49,742 nt of DNA from an uncultured Planktomarina sp. Its GTDB lineage: Bacteria; Pseudomonadota; Alphaproteobacteria; Rhodobacterales; Rhodobacteraceae. Below the pieces are notes generated by a model. The model ran no database searches. It saw only the letters and a list, made by a program, of their open reading frames with translations, and had not been told where the DNA came from. The position numbers and the translations under genes were made by a program. The stretch is taken from the NCBI GenBank assembly GCA_913047725.1, contig CAJWTH010000004.1, positions 1 through 49,742 on the forward strand, in the 5' to 3' direction. The first letter of the stretch is position 1; each line of letters starts with the position of its first letter. Shown in pieces: positions 17,534 to 26,956 of this stretch.

Positions 17534-18949
17534 TTAATGCTTCACAGCCATAAGCCCATCTGGGTCAGGCATGCGGTTGAATGCGTCCAGTCCAGCAATT
17601 TTATAAGCCTCTGCCAAAGTGGGGTAATTGAACGTATTTTGAACAAAATAATCTACGGTACCTTTAAGATTCAATACCGCTTGCGCTATGTGGATTAATT
17701 CTGTTGCGCCCTCTCCCACTATTTGGACACCAAGCACTCGGCGTGTTTTGAGGGAAAACAACATTTTTAACATGCCATGTTCCAAGCCCATTATATTGCC
17801 TCTTGATGTCTCACGGAAACGCGCGACACCTACTTCATAGGGAATATCACGCGTCTGAATTTCTTCTTCACTCATGCCACAAGTTGAAATTTCAGGAACT
17901 GAATAAATGCCATAAGGAAACCAGGGGCTTTCAGGCAAGCTGGGGGTATTCAGTGCATGGCAAGCTGCCACTCGACCTTGTTGTAGTCCAGTAGATGCAA
18001 GAGATGGAAATCCTATTACGTCACCAGCTGCGTAGATGTGACTTACAGAAGTCTGGTAAGTTTTGCGGTCAACATGTAATCTACCCCTGTGGTCTGTGAC
18101 CAAGCCAGCAGCCTCTAGTCCTAATTTTTCGGTAGCACCCAATCTACCTGCTGCAAATAAGAGCATGTCAGCACGTACGTGACGACCATTTTCAAGTGAT
18201 ACCCCAACATAATCATGCCCGTCCTCTATGGTATGAACAGTAGAACCAAGCCTTAAATCAACTCCGTTTTGGCGAATTTCATGGATAAACTCTTGGATGA
18301 GTGTGCTATCGATAAAATCCAAGAATGTATCCCGGGGTTCAATCAACGTCACACGCACATCTAAAGCCGAGAACATTGTTGCATACTCCACCCCAATGAC
18401 ACCCGCACCTACTACAATCAAAGAACGAGGAATCTTTGTCATCTCCAAAAATTCATCACTATCTAATATTGTTAAGCCATTGAACGGAACATTATCTGGT
18501 CGATAGGTACGTGTACCAGTTGCAATTAGAAATTTAGTGCCAGTTACTAAAACAACCTCACCAGCGTCAGTGACTACTTCTATTTCAGTCGAACTTACAA
18601 ACCGTGCATAACCGCAAAGAATGTCGACATGGTTACGATTAAACTGATGTTCTAGAACATCAACCTCGTAGTCGAGGGTCTTATTTAGCCGCACTTTTAA
18701 ATCGGCCGCTCGAATTTCTTCTTTTACCCGATAAGAACGACCATAAAAACTACGCTCACGCCAGCCTGACAGATTTAAGACTGTTTCCCGCAAAGTTTTG
18801 GATGGAATGGTGCCTGTATGGACGGACACACCGCCTACTCGCGCGTTTGAATCAATAACCAGCACTCGTCGTTTCAATTTTCCCGCCTGCATGGCGGCCG
18901 ATCGACCTGCCGGCCCCGAACCTATAATAACCAAGTCATATTGCGCCAT
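17534..18949 (-). CDS. sthA: soluble (Si-specific) NAD(P)+ transhydrogenase
   Basis: Flavoprotein that equilibrates NADPH + NAD+ with NADP+ + NADH in the cytosol. 471 residues, normal for the family. The FAD loop is [11 protein letters not shown] (residues 9-19). In the place of the redox-active cysteine pair of lipoamide dehydrogenases it has [17 protein letters not shown], that is Val and Thr in place of Cys, which is the diagnostic feature of SthA. The second dinucleotide loop [13 protein letters not shown] and the C-terminal dimerisation domain are present. GGAG lies 6 nt before the ATG, and only 3 nt separate it from the fghA stop. Coupling with fghA may tie formaldehyde-derived reducing power to NADPH balance (inference). 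Confidence 0.96.
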   Translation of the reverse strand: MAQYDLVIIGSGPAGRSAAMQAGKLKRRVLVIDSNARVGGVSVHTGTIPSKTLRETVLNLSGWRERSFYGRSYRVKEEIRAADLKVRLNKTLDYEVDVLEHQFNRNHVDILCGYARFVSSTEIEVVTDAGEVVLVTGTKFLIATGTRTYRPDNVPFNGLTILDSDEFLEMTKIPRSLIVVGAGVIGVEYATMFSALDVRVTLIEPRDTFLDFIDSTLIQEFIHEIRQNGVDLRLGSTVHTIEDGHDYVGVSLENGRHVRADMLLFAAGRLGATEKLGLEAAGLVTDHRGRLHVDRKTYQTSVSHIYAAGDVIGFPSLASTGLQQGRVAACHALNTPSLPESPWFPYGIYSVPEISTCGMSEEEIQTRDIPYEVGVARFRETSRGNIMGLEHGMLKMLFSLKTRRVLGVQIVGEGATELIHIAQAVLNLKGTVDYFVQNTFNYPTLAEAYKIAGLDAFNRMPDPDGLMAVKH

Positions 18950-18952
18950 TTA

Positions 18953-19786
18953 TTACTCCGCGTGCAACGCTTCTGCATGGAAATTAATGTGGTCTTCAAT
19001 AAAGGTCGAAACAAAAAAGTAAGAGTGATCATAATCAGGTTGAAAGCGTATATGCCCCTGCTGACGACGTTTAGCCATTGAGAATGCCAGGGTCTCAGGC
19101 TTAAGTAATTCCAGGAACTGATCATTAGTACCAGTGTCAACCAAAACTGGGCCATCAAAGCCTTTTTCTAGCATTTGAAGACTCGCATCGTGGGCTTCCC
19201 AATCGCTACTTTCTGTCCCCATGTACGCTGTCAATTGCTTCCGTCCCCAATCAGATCCCATTGGATTACAAATCGGTGAAAAGGCTGAAACGCTTCGATA
19301 TTGATGTGGCCGCGCCATGGCCATAGTTAAAGCGCCATGCCCACCCATGGAGTGACCTGTGATAGCCTGACGCTCTAAATTAACTGAAAACTCATCGCCC
19401 AATAACTTTGGGAGTTCTTCCGCTATGTAGTCCCACATCTGAAAGTGTGCGGCCCAAGGTTCCTGAGTAGCGTTAACGTAAAATCCAGCGCCTTTGCCTA
19501 AATCAAAAGCCTCATCATCAGCGACTTCTTCACCGCGGGGAGAGGTGTCCGGAAAAACTAACGCAATCCCTTGTTCTGCGGCCCAAGCCTGTGCACCCGC
19601 TTTAGTCATCGCATTTTCATGATTGCAAGTTAGACCTGACAGATACCAAAGGATGGGTACACGTTGGGTTTTGGCTTCCTCAGGCATGTACAGCCCAAAA
19701 GTCATCTCAACTCCACAGCTCTTTGACAAATGAGAGTAGACCCCCTGAACACCGCCAAAACATGTATTTTCTGATTTTATATCCAT
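18953..19786 (-). CDS. fghA: S-formylglutathione hydrolase
   Basis: Hydrolyses S-formylglutathione to formate and glutathione, the second step of glutathione-dependent formaldehyde detoxification (EC 3.1.2.12). From the ATG at 19786 it is 277 residues, the family length. That start has a TTAAGGA site upstream, and the reading frame that continues to 19867 would add 27 residues that fit nothing. The alpha/beta-hydrolase triad is S146 (GHSMGGHG), D222 (DTGTNDQF) and H254 (DYDHSYFF), with LSGLTC near residue 50. It leads an operon with sthA and yaiI. The partner S-hydroxymethylglutathione dehydrogenase is not in the window. Confidence 0.96.
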   Translation of the reverse strand: MDIKSENTCFGGVQGVYSHLSKSCGVEMTFGLYMPEEAKTQRVPILWYLSGLTCNHENAMTKAGAQAWAAEQGIALVFPDTSPRGEEVADDEAFDLGKGAGFYVNATQEPWAAHFQMWDYIAEELPKLLGDEFSVNLERQAITGHSMGGHGALTMAMARPHQYRSVSAFSPICNPMGSDWGRKQLTAYMGTESSDWEAHDASLQMLEKGFDGPVLVDTGTNDQFLELLKPETLAFSMAKRRQQGHIRFQPDYDHSYFFVSTFIEDHINFHAEALHAE

Positions 19787-19914
19787 AACGCAAATCCTTA
19801 ACATGTTCTGATTAGTGTACAGCTGGTATCTTAAGATTGCGCAAGAGCCAAGGAACTTCCATTTCAAAGCACAAATATAAAGTTTGCCAATCTAGCGTTT
19901 GTAATTTTAGCGCC

Positions 19915-19929
19915 CTATACGACGTATAG
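19915..19929. promoter_or_regulatory. 15-nt perfect dyad upstream of fghA
   Basis: CTATACGACGTATAG is symmetric about its central base and lies about 130 nt upstream of the fghA start in an AT-rich gap that also contains the 3' end of the rlmH unit. Dyads of this size are typical of dimeric repressor sites. No regulator is assigned, and it could be chance. Confidence 0.3.
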
Positions 19930-19987
19930 TTTGCTTGCCTACACCATTACAATTGAAACAGTAATAATAGGCTCAACAGTTAGAATA

Positions 19988-20030
19988 AAGATTAATGCCG
20001 ACACACGCACTATCCATAATCATTAATCCT
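19988..20030 (-). terminator. probable terminator after rsfS-rlmH
   Basis: On the minus strand AGGATTAATG (20030-20021) pairs with CATTAATCTT (19997-19988) in a 10-bp stem with one G-U pair, followed by a U-rich stretch (TATTCTA). It overlaps the rlmH stop codon. The loop is long (23 nt), which weakens the call. Confidence 0.4.
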
Positions 20031-20499
20031 AAATGCGATGATAAGGTCCACCCGCCATTATTGACGCAGCACGATATAGTTGCTCTGCTAGCATGGCTCT
20101 TACTAACATATGAGGCCATACCATCCGTCCAAAACTCAGCTTTTCATCGGCCCGTTTCAAAAGATCTTCCGACAAGCCATCTGCGCCTCCAATCACAAAG
20201 ATAAGCTCTGAGGGCGCCATGTCTCTAAAACAGGCTAATCGTTCAGAAAATTGAGGCGACGTATAAAGCTGACCACGCTCATCTAGGGCAATTACTTTAG
20301 CCGCAGCCGGCAATGCCTTGAGCAAAAGTGCGCCCTCAGCAGATTTGCCACCACCTTTTTTATCCTCAAGTTCCAAAACTTCAATTGGTCCCAAACCGAG
20401 TGGGCGACCAGTTCTATTAAAACGGCTCAGATAATCCTTAAATAAATCTTTTTCTGGAGTTGGCCGGAGTCGCCCAATGGCCACAATCCTAAGCCGCAT
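20029..20499 (-). CDS. rlmH: 23S rRNA (pseudouridine1915-N3)-methyltransferase
   Basis: SPOUT-class methyltransferase that methylates pseudouridine 1915 in helix 69 of 23S rRNA on assembled ribosomes. 156 residues, the normal length. The trefoil-knot SAM site is visible as LIFVIGGADGL (about residues 100-110), and the family C-terminus ends in the conserved GGPYHRI. The start codon shares a base with the rsfS stop (TAATG), the usual rsfS-rlmH coupling of proteobacteria. Confidence 0.97.
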   Translation of the reverse strand: MRLRIVAIGRLRPTPEKDLFKDYLSRFNRTGRPLGLGPIEVLELEDKKGGGKSAEGALLLKALPAAAKVIALDERGQLYTSPQFSERLACFRDMAPSELIFVIGGADGLSEDLLKRADEKLSFGRMVWPHMLVRAMLAEQLYRAASIMAGGPYHRI

Positions 20500-20921
20500 T
20501 ATACCTTAGGCTGTGTTGGAACTGTTGGCTCCAACCACATTTGATCAAGCTGATAAAATTCACGTACCTCAGGGCGAAAAATGTGAACAATTACGTCACC
20601 GGTATCTACAAGCACCCAATCACCCGTCCCCTTGCCCTCCAGCTTCGAAAAAATTCCTAAATCATCCTTTAATCGATCTTTAAGCTTTTCAGAGATAGCT
20701 GACACCTGCCGCGTTGAACGCCCCGAACATATCACCATATGATCACCAATTTGCGATTTTCCACGCAAATCAATTTGCACAACATCTTCGGCTTTGTCTT
20801 CTTCTAGAGATTTCAAAACCGCAGCTAAAATTGCATCACTAGTTGCACTCGATTGGCCTCTTGCCAATTTACGCACAGACCCTACCACATCAGACTTCAA
20901 AGACAGGACTATGTCCTCCAA
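20499..20921 (-). CDS. rsfS: ribosomal silencing factor RsfS
   Basis: Binds L14 (uL14) on the 50S subunit and blocks subunit joining when nutrients are scarce. The core runs from DAILAAVLKSLEEDKAEDVV through IDLRGKSQIGDHMVICSGRS to DWVLVDTGDVIVHIFRPEVREFY, all standard. The longest frame opens at a TTG (20921) and gives 140 residues. A GTG at 20876 would give 125 residues, closer to the usual length, with GTAGGG just upstream, so the true start is uncertain. The nadD gene that often precedes rsfS is not here. Confidence 0.94.
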   Translation of the reverse strand: MEDIVLSLKSDVVGSVRKLARGQSSATSDAILAAVLKSLEEDKAEDVVQIDLRGKSQIGDHMVICSGRSTRQVSAISEKLKDRLKDDLGIFSKLEGKGTGDWVLVDTGDVIVHIFRPEVREFYQLDQMWLEPTVPTQPKV

Positions 20922-21416
20922 ACAATACGCCGCACTATCCCGACGCTGGGTTCGTTATCCCTAGCATCCTAAAACAGATAGCTCAATCGTTACGATAGCT
21001 TGCTTCAAAAAGATCAAAATCGATAACTAACGTGATAGATCTATTATCATTTTCAATATTTCGTTTTTGTCTTCAAATATGTTGTTTTAAATATCACAAA
21101 AGAAAACCTAAAGATAAGTACGGCTCCCGACTAAACTGCATAGTTGTTTGGGATTTGAAGAGCCTTAGGCAACACCAACTTATAGATGTAGGAAGCGAGA
21201 TTATAATTTAAAACGCCCATATCAATGTCCACACTTGTATCAAACGTGCCTGCAGGGTAATTAAATTTCACATAAATAAAAGTTAACGGTTCTTTGGTTA
21301 CTGCATTACTTTTACAGGTACTAATTATCATTAAGCTAAGTAAACTTTGAGGCTTCTCATAATTACAGCCAGACTGTTGATGGTAAACTAAGAGCAAGAC
21401 AAAAGGATCGCCTAAT
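20922..21416. other. 495-nt gap upstream of leuC; no firm gene
   Basis: An AT-rich stretch between the divergent rsfS and leuC starts, long for this window. A minus-strand frame (21131-21397, 88 codons) is open. Its middle reads LLSLMIISTCKSNAV, faintly like a short lipoprotein signal, and it ends in VLPKALQIPNNYAV, but I recognise no family, and the frame would lie antisense to the leuC leader. An imperfect dyad TGATA-N7-TATCA sits at 21033-21049. The leuC ribosome site AAAGGA is at the right end. The gap probably carries the promoters of both neighbours. Confidence 0.3.
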
Positions 21417-22820
21417 ATGGCCCCGAAAACACTTTATGACAAAATCTGGGATGCGCACGTGGCTCATCAAGGTGATGATGGTACATGCCTGCTATATATC
21501 GATAGGCACTTAGTGCACGAAGTTACTAGTCCCCAGGCTTTTGAGGGGCTTCGGATGTCTGGACGCAAAGTTCGGGCACCAGAAAAGACTATTGCGGTAC
21601 CAGACCATAACGTGCCAACCACTTTGGATCGATTAAAGGGAATTGATAACGAAGAGAGCCGAATTCAGGTCGAGGCATTAGACAAAAATGCCCGTGAATT
21701 TGGTGTAGTCTATTATCCTGTGGATGATATCCGGCAGGGGATCGTTCATATCATAGGCCCTGAACAAGGTTGGACACTGCCCGGTATGACAATTGTATGC
21801 GGTGACAGCCACACCGCCACCCACGGAGCTTTTGGTGCATTAGCGCATGGGATTGGTACTTCTGAGGTTGAGCATGTTTTAGCAACACAAACTCTAATTC
21901 AGAAAAAGTCAAAAAACATGCGAGTAGAAATTACTGGAAAACTAAGCAAAGGAGTAACTGCAAAAGACATCACGCTGGCCGTTATAGGAGAAACGGGGAC
22001 AGCTGGGGGTACCGGCTATGTGATTGAATACTGTGGCGAAGCAATCCGAAGCCTCTCAATGGAGGGAAGGATGACCATATGTAATATGGCAATTGAGGGC
22101 GGCGCGCGGGCGGGTCTGATTGCACCTGATGAAATCACATTCAACTATTGCGAAGGACGGCCAAACGCTCCAACCGGTAGATTATGGAACGCGGCAGTAA
22201 AATACTGGCGCACATTATTCTCTGATGACAAAGCGCATTTTGATAAGACGATAACTCTTAAGGGTGAAGACATAGCACCCGTTGTTACCTGGGGCACAAG
22301 CCCCGAAGATGTCTTGCCTATTACAGCAATAGTGCCTGCTGCTAAAGACTTTAACGGTGGAAAAGTGAACGCTGCCCAACGCAGCCTTGACTATATGGGC
22401 CTTACACCCGGCACTCCACTGCAAGACGTCGAAATTGATGCAGTATTTATTGGATCATGCACGAACGGCCGTATTGAAGACTTACGCGCAGCAGCGGAAA
22501 TCGTCAAAGGTAAAAAAGTACAAGATGGTTTGATTGCAATGGTAGTACCGGGTTCCGGGCTAGTGCGTCTACAAGCTGAAGAAGAAGGTCTTGCAGAAAT
22601 TTTTAAACAAGCTGGGTTTGAGTGGCGATTAGCGGGTTGCTCCATGTGTCTTGGAATGAATCCTGACCAATTGGGTCCACAAGTGCGATGCGCGTCAACG
22701 AGTAATCGTAATTTTGAAGGGCGCCAAGGACGAGGATCAAGAACTCATCTAATGAGCCCCGCAATGGCAGCTGCAGCAGCTGTAACTGGGAAATTAACAG
22801 ATGTACGGGAATTGATGTAA
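21417..22820 (+). CDS. leuC: 3-isopropylmalate dehydratase, large subunit
   Basis: With LeuD isomerises 2-isopropylmalate to 3-isopropylmalate in leucine synthesis. 467 residues, normal. The 4Fe-4S ligands are C348 (FIGSCTNGR), C408 and C411 ([10 protein letters not shown]), and the aconitase-family motif [14 protein letters not shown] lies near residue 125. The ATG has AAAGGA about 9 nt upstream. The stop shares its last base with the leuD start (TAATG), which fits equimolar production of the two subunits. Confidence 0.98.
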   Translation: MAPKTLYDKIWDAHVAHQGDDGTCLLYIDRHLVHEVTSPQAFEGLRMSGRKVRAPEKTIAVPDHNVPTTLDRLKGIDNEESRIQVEALDKNAREFGVVYYPVDDIRQGIVHIIGPEQGWTLPGMTIVCGDSHTATHGAFGALAHGIGTSEVEHVLATQTLIQKKSKNMRVEITGKLSKGVTAKDITLAVIGETGTAGGTGYVIEYCGEAIRSLSMEGRMTICNMAIEGGARAGLIAPDEITFNYCEGRPNAPTGRLWNAAVKYWRTLFSDDKAHFDKTITLKGEDIAPVVTWGTSPEDVLPITAIVPAAKDFNGGKVNAAQRSLDYMGLTPGTPLQDVEIDAVFIGSCTNGRIEDLRAAAEIVKGKKVQDGLIAMVVPGSGLVRLQAEEEGLAEIFKQAGFEWRLAGCSMCLGMNPDQLGPQVRCASTSNRNFEGRQGRGSRTHLMSPAMAAAAAVTGKLTDVRELM

Positions 22821-23425
22821 TGGAAAAATTCGAAAAGATGACGGCGATTGCCGCACCAATGCCTTTGATCAACATTGACACAGATATGATTATTCCAAAA
22901 CAATTTCTTAAAACTATTAAGCGTTCTGGATTGGGGGTTAGTGCTTTCCATGAAATGCGATATCACATGGACGGCACTGAAAACCCAGAATTTGTGCTAA
23001 ATCAAGATGCATATAGAAATGCAAACATCCTGGTAGCCGGCGACAATTTTGGGTGTGGATCCTCAAGGGAGCATGCGCCGTGGGCTCTATTAGACTTTGG
23101 TGTTCGTTGCGTAATATCAACCAGTTTTGCAGATATTTTTTATAATAATTGCTTCAAAAATGGTATCTTACCAGTCATTGTTACAGACGAAGAACTTAAC
23201 CTTCTGATGCAGGATGCAGAAAAAGGTAGCAACGCCCGAATGGTAATTGACCTGGAAAGCCAACTAATTAAGACATCTGATGGGCAGATAATAAATTTTG
23301 ATGTGGACCAACATCGCAAACATTGTCTTATAAACGGGCTTGATGACATTGGTTTAACCATGGAAAAGGTGGCGTCAATTGACATGTTTGAAAAACAAAT
23401 GGCTACAAATGCCCCATGGGTTTGA
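22820..23425 (+). CDS. leuD: 3-isopropylmalate dehydratase, small subunit
   Basis: The swivelling substrate-recognition subunit that pairs with LeuC. 201 residues, the standard length for the proteobacterial form. Its diagnostic stretches are [17 protein letters not shown] near residue 14 and [14 protein letters not shown] near residue 75. It is coupled to leuC by a one-base overlap. A 160-nt AT-rich gap without a recognisable gene separates it from leuB. Confidence 0.97.
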   Translation: MEKFEKMTAIAAPMPLINIDTDMIIPKQFLKTIKRSGLGVSAFHEMRYHMDGTENPEFVLNQDAYRNANILVAGDNFGCGSSREHAPWALLDFGVRCVISTSFADIFYNNCFKNGILPVIVTDEELNLLMQDAEKGSNARMVIDLESQLIKTSDGQIINFDVDQHRKHCLINGLDDIGLTMEKVASIDMFEKQMATNAPWV

Positions 23426-23585
23426 AAGTACAAAATAGACAATAGGGACGTCTTAAGCTGATATCAATATTTGCCGCAGTAAAACCAACCAACTAAAACC
23501 AGTTATCGCCAAACTATATTTTATTTTCTTAACTCAAAAAATTTTGGTAGCTAGGCGGTAGTTCATAAATACGAAAGAGTTTTCC

Positions 23586-24692
23586 ATGAGTATCCCATCA
23601 CTCCTAATTCTACCTGGCGACGGTATTGGACCTGAAGTCATGGCCGAAGTCCGCAAGGTAATTAGTTGGCTTTCTACAGAGCGCAGTATCTCGTTTGAAG
23701 TGTCTGAGGACTTAGTTGGTGGTGCCGCCTATGATACGCACGGCGTTCCGTTACATGATGATACAATGGCCAGAGCACAGGCAGCAGATGCAGTATTACT
23801 TGGCGCAGTGGGTGGCCCAAAATATGATAATCTTGATTTTAATATCAAGCCTGAGCGTGGCTTGCTACGATTGCGCAAAGAAATGGATTTATTTGCAAAT
23901 TTGCGCCCTGCACAGTGTTTTGACGCACTCGCTGATTTCTCCTCACTTAAGCGCAATGTCGTATCAGGTTTAGATATCATGATTGTAAGAGAGCTAACCT
24001 CAGGTAGTTATTTTGGGGAACCTCGAGGTATTTTTAAAGAGAACAATGAACGTGTGGGTATAAATACCCATCGCTACACTGAGTCTGAAATTGAGCGTGT
24101 TGCGCACTCAGGATTTGAGCTGGCGCGAAAGCGTGACAATCGACTTTGCTCTATGGAAAAAGCTAATGTTATGGAGGCCGGTGGCTTATGGCGTGAAGTA
24201 GTAACCGAAGTTCACAAAGCTCACTTCGATGACGTAGAATTATCCCACATGTATGCAGATAATGGTGCGATGCAACTTGTACGCGCACCCAAGCAATTTG
24301 ATGTTATTTTAACCGACAACCTCTTCGGCGATATTCTATCTGACTGTGCTGCGATGCTTACGGGTTCTCTAGGCATGTTACCTTCTGCAAGCCTCGGCTC
24401 ACCTATGGAGAACGGACGCCCCAAGGCACTTTATGAACCGGTACACGGGTCAGCACCGGATATTACCGGTCAGGGGAAGGCTAACCCCTCCGCCAGTATA
24501 CTATCATTTGCAATGGCCCTCAGATACTCGTTTGATATGGGAAATGAAGCGTCTAGGATAGAAAGTGCTGTTGAATCTGTTCTCGCTGACGGCGTTAGGA
24601 CTTCTGACCTTTTACAAGCAAAGGGAGAAAAGCCTGTCACCACCTCAGAAATGGGTAACGCAATCCTAGAGGCTTTAACAAGAAGCCTCTAG
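23586..24692 (+). CDS. leuB: 3-isopropylmalate dehydrogenase
   Basis: Oxidises and decarboxylates 3-isopropylmalate to 2-ketoisocaproate with NAD+. 368 residues. Family marks are [13 protein letters not shown] at the start, [14 protein letters not shown] near residue 135, the metal site [10 protein letters not shown], and [18 protein letters not shown] near the end. The codons for the last residues ([11 protein letters not shown]) lie inside the terminator hairpin that ends the unit, so sequence there is constrained by both protein and RNA structure. leuA is not in the window. Confidence 0.98.
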   Translation: MSIPSLLILPGDGIGPEVMAEVRKVISWLSTERSISFEVSEDLVGGAAYDTHGVPLHDDTMARAQAADAVLLGAVGGPKYDNLDFNIKPERGLLRLRKEMDLFANLRPAQCFDALADFSSLKRNVVSGLDIMIVRELTSGSYFGEPRGIFKENNERVGINTHRYTESEIERVAHSGFELARKRDNRLCSMEKANVMEAGGLWREVVTEVHKAHFDDVELSHMYADNGAMQLVRAPKQFDVILTDNLFGDILSDCAAMLTGSLGMLPSASLGSPMENGRPKALYEPVHGSAPDITGQGKANPSASILSFAMALRYSFDMGNEASRIESAVESVLADGVRTSDLLQAKGEKPVTTSEMGNAILEALTRSL

Positions 24693-24706
24693 GATTGCGT
24701 ATTTTT
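24658..24706 (+). terminator. strong intrinsic terminator embedded in the 3' end of leuB
   Basis: ACGCAATCCTAGAGGCTT (24658-24675) and AAGCCTCTAGGATTGCGT (24683-24700) are perfect complements: an 18-bp stem with a 7-nt loop, followed by ATTTTT (24701-24706). The leuB stop codon (24690-24692) is inside the right arm. This is the best terminator in the window. Confidence 0.92.
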
Positions 24707-24834
24707 AGCTATTGAAGATAATCTGCTATATTATGCCTGAACTTTTAACTGCATTCATGTCACACCTTTTTGGCTGCCTCATTTAGATCAGAACACCCTG
24801 AATTTCAAACTTTATCCGCTTAAGTCACTTCGAT

Positions 24835-25590
24835 TCAACGGGCAGATAATCCTGCTGCCGCACGCGATGACGGCAACTTAAGTTGAAAGTCTTCACCAGC
24901 ATAATTAACTCCTGTGGCGCCGCAGAGGTAAGAGATAGCCTGCGCGACATCAGAAGCAGGAATATGATCAGTGACTTCCAGCTTACTTACTGGATTTATA
25001 CCAGATGCTTTAATTGCGACTTGCATTTCTGTTGCAACAGTACCGGGGCTAAGGCCTAGGCAAGTGATACCTTGATCACCATATTCCTCATGGCCCGAAC
25101 GTGTGAGCTGTAAAACAGCTGCTTTCGACGCACAATAATGGCTCCATCCCTCTAAGACCCCATAGGCGGCTCCAGACGAAACATTAATAATTACACCCTT
25201 TTTTTGGGCAACCATAATTGGGATCGCAGCATGCATCATATAAAAAACACCTTTGACATTGGTATCAATAACTTCACCCCAATCATTTGGGGGGATATCA
25301 GCCAACATATCAACAGGGCCTAATATACCTGCATTATTAATTAAAATATCAAGTGAACCAAAAGTTTCTACCGACGCATTTACGACTGCATTTACTTGGT
25401 TTAAATCAGAAACGTCGCAGACCATGGCCTTTGCCTTTGGACCAATTTCTTTCGCAAGTTCTTTTAAAGCATTATTACTACGAGCTACCAAAACAACATT
25501 TGCATCAAGCGATGCTAAATGTTGGGCAGTTGCCGCACCAATTCCACGACTTGCTCCTGTTATTAAAACTGTTTTACCTGACAATGTCAT
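24835..25590 (-). CDS. short-chain dehydrogenase/reductase (SDR)
   Basis: 251 residues of classical SDR. The cofactor loop is TGASRGIG (residues 11-18), with NNAG near residue 88, catalytic Ser in INVSSGAAYG and the Y-x3-K motif in YCASKAA. The nearby VLVARSN suggests an Arg at the end of the second strand and hence preference for NADP(H). The substrate cannot be assigned; ketone or 3-oxoacyl reduction is typical. It is divergent from the MFS gene, and their shared upstream region is short, which bears on the MFS start. Confidence 0.92.
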   Translation of the reverse strand: MTLSGKTVLITGASRGIGAATAQHLASLDANVVLVARSNNALKELAKEIGPKAKAMVCDVSDLNQVNAVVNASVETFGSLDILINNAGILGPVDMLADIPPNDWGEVIDTNVKGVFYMMHAAIPIMVAQKKGVIINVSSGAAYGVLEGWSHYCASKAAVLQLTRSGHEEYGDQGITCLGLSPGTVATEMQVAIKASGINPVSKLEVTDHIPASDVAQAISYLCGATGVNYAGEDFQLKLPSSRAAAGLSAR

Positions 25591-25702
25591 TTTTTAATTT
25601 CCCCACTAGATTAATATGAGAGTTAACGCTGCAAATACTGTGGTACAAGATATTTATTCGACCTTTTCCGTACCTCAAAAGTCGTGCAACGATATCACTA
25701 TA

Positions 25703-26893
25703 ATGGAAACAAAAATGCGCAACACATTGATAACTTTGACCCTAGCCTACGTGTTGTCACAATTTTATCGTGCATTTTTAGCGGTACTAGCAGGACCTTT
25801 ATACTCTGAAATTGGTGCCACTGCGGCTCAGCTATCATCAGCATCTGGATACTGGTTTTTAGCATTTGCTATGATGCAAATTCCAGTAGGTTGGGCACTT
25901 GATACCATAGGTCCAAAGCGTACCACAGCAGCCTTGCTCGCGATTGGGGCTGGTGGTGGTACAATGGTTTTTGCCATGGCGAGCGCTCCCTGGCAAATTG
26001 GACTTGCCATGGCAATGATAGGAATAGGGTGTTCTCCTGTACTAATGGCCTCATATTATATCATTGCGAGAAGCTTTCCCGCATCCTCTTTTGCCACAAT
26101 GGCAGCATTTTTGGTGGGCCTAGGCTCTCTGGGAAACATCGGGGCGGCCTACCCAATGACATTGCTCGTTGAGATCCTTGGTTGGCGACAATCCATTTTA
26201 ATGATCGGCGGTATTACGGTAGCAGTCGCAATGCTTTGCTATTTAATAGTACGGGATCCCCCAAAAATACTAACTACACAGAAGGGCAGCATCTTAGATT
26301 TGTTACGAATGCGAGCTATATGGTTTATTCTGCCTTTAGTTTTAGTTAATCACGCACCAGCGGGTGGGCTGCGTGGCCTTTGGATTGGCCCTTACTTTAC
26401 AGATGTTTTTGACGCTACAGTAATTGAGGTCGGCACCGTTACGAGCATAATGGCAATAGCAATGATTGCTGGTAGCTTTTTTTATGGACCACTTGATCGT
26501 ATTTTTGGCACCCGAAAATGGGTAATATTTTTAGGTAACCTCAGTGGTGCCCTGCTGTGTTTCTTACTCTATTTAACAGGTGGTAGTGGGCTCTGGTCTA
26601 CAATGGGGATAATGGCTGGTATTGGTTTTTTTGGAGCTTCATTTCCAATATTAGTGGCACATGGCCGCAGTTTTTTTCCAGACCACCTAATGGGCCGAGG
26701 CGTCACTTTGATTAACCTTTTTGGCATTGGTGGCGTAGGATTGATGCAAAACCTCTCTGCAAGGGTTTATGATGGGGAGGTAATTAAAGCTGCTATGCCA
26801 ATTGATCCCTATAACTCGGTAATTTTAGTATTTTTTGGAATAATGGTAATTGGATTGATTATCTATCTCTTTTCCCAAGACAGAACTGACTGA
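25703..26893 (+). CDS. MFS transporter
   Basis: 396 residues from the ATG at 25703, with about twelve hydrophobic spans. The loop between spans 2 and 3 reads GWALDTIGPKRT, the MFS signature GxxxDrxGrr. An ATG at 25616 in the same frame would add 29 polar residues unlike an MFS N-terminus and would leave only 25 nt for the promoters of this gene and the divergent SDR, so I prefer the later start. Neither has a convincing ribosome site. The family resembles nitrate/cyanate- or sugar-type permeases, but the substrate is unknown. It is intact, unlike the MFS remnant at 10.9 kb, and is not its close copy. Confidence 0.9.
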   Translation: METKMRNTLITLTLAYVLSQFYRAFLAVLAGPLYSEIGATAAQLSSASGYWFLAFAMMQIPVGWALDTIGPKRTTAALLAIGAGGGTMVFAMASAPWQIGLAMAMIGIGCSPVLMASYYIIARSFPASSFATMAAFLVGLGSLGNIGAAYPMTLLVEILGWRQSILMIGGITVAVAMLCYLIVRDPPKILTTQKGSILDLLRMRAIWFILPLVLVNHAPAGGLRGLWIGPYFTDVFDATVIEVGTVTSIMAIAMIAGSFFYGPLDRIFGTRKWVIFLGNLSGALLCFLLYLTGGSGLWSTMGIMAGIGFFGASFPILVAHGRSFFPDHLMGRGVTLINLFGIGGVGLMQNLSARVYDGEVIKAAMPIDPYNSVILVFFGIMVIGLIIYLFSQDRTD

Positions 26894-26956
26894 CACCCCT
26901 TTCCATTGCGCGAGTACCGAGCTAAACGTACCCGTCTTTGATAAGAGGAAGAGGCT

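Noticed and set aside
25616-25702. Upstream extension of the MFS transporter start
   Set aside because: 29 polar residues without a ribosome site, leaving only 25 nt for divergent promoters.
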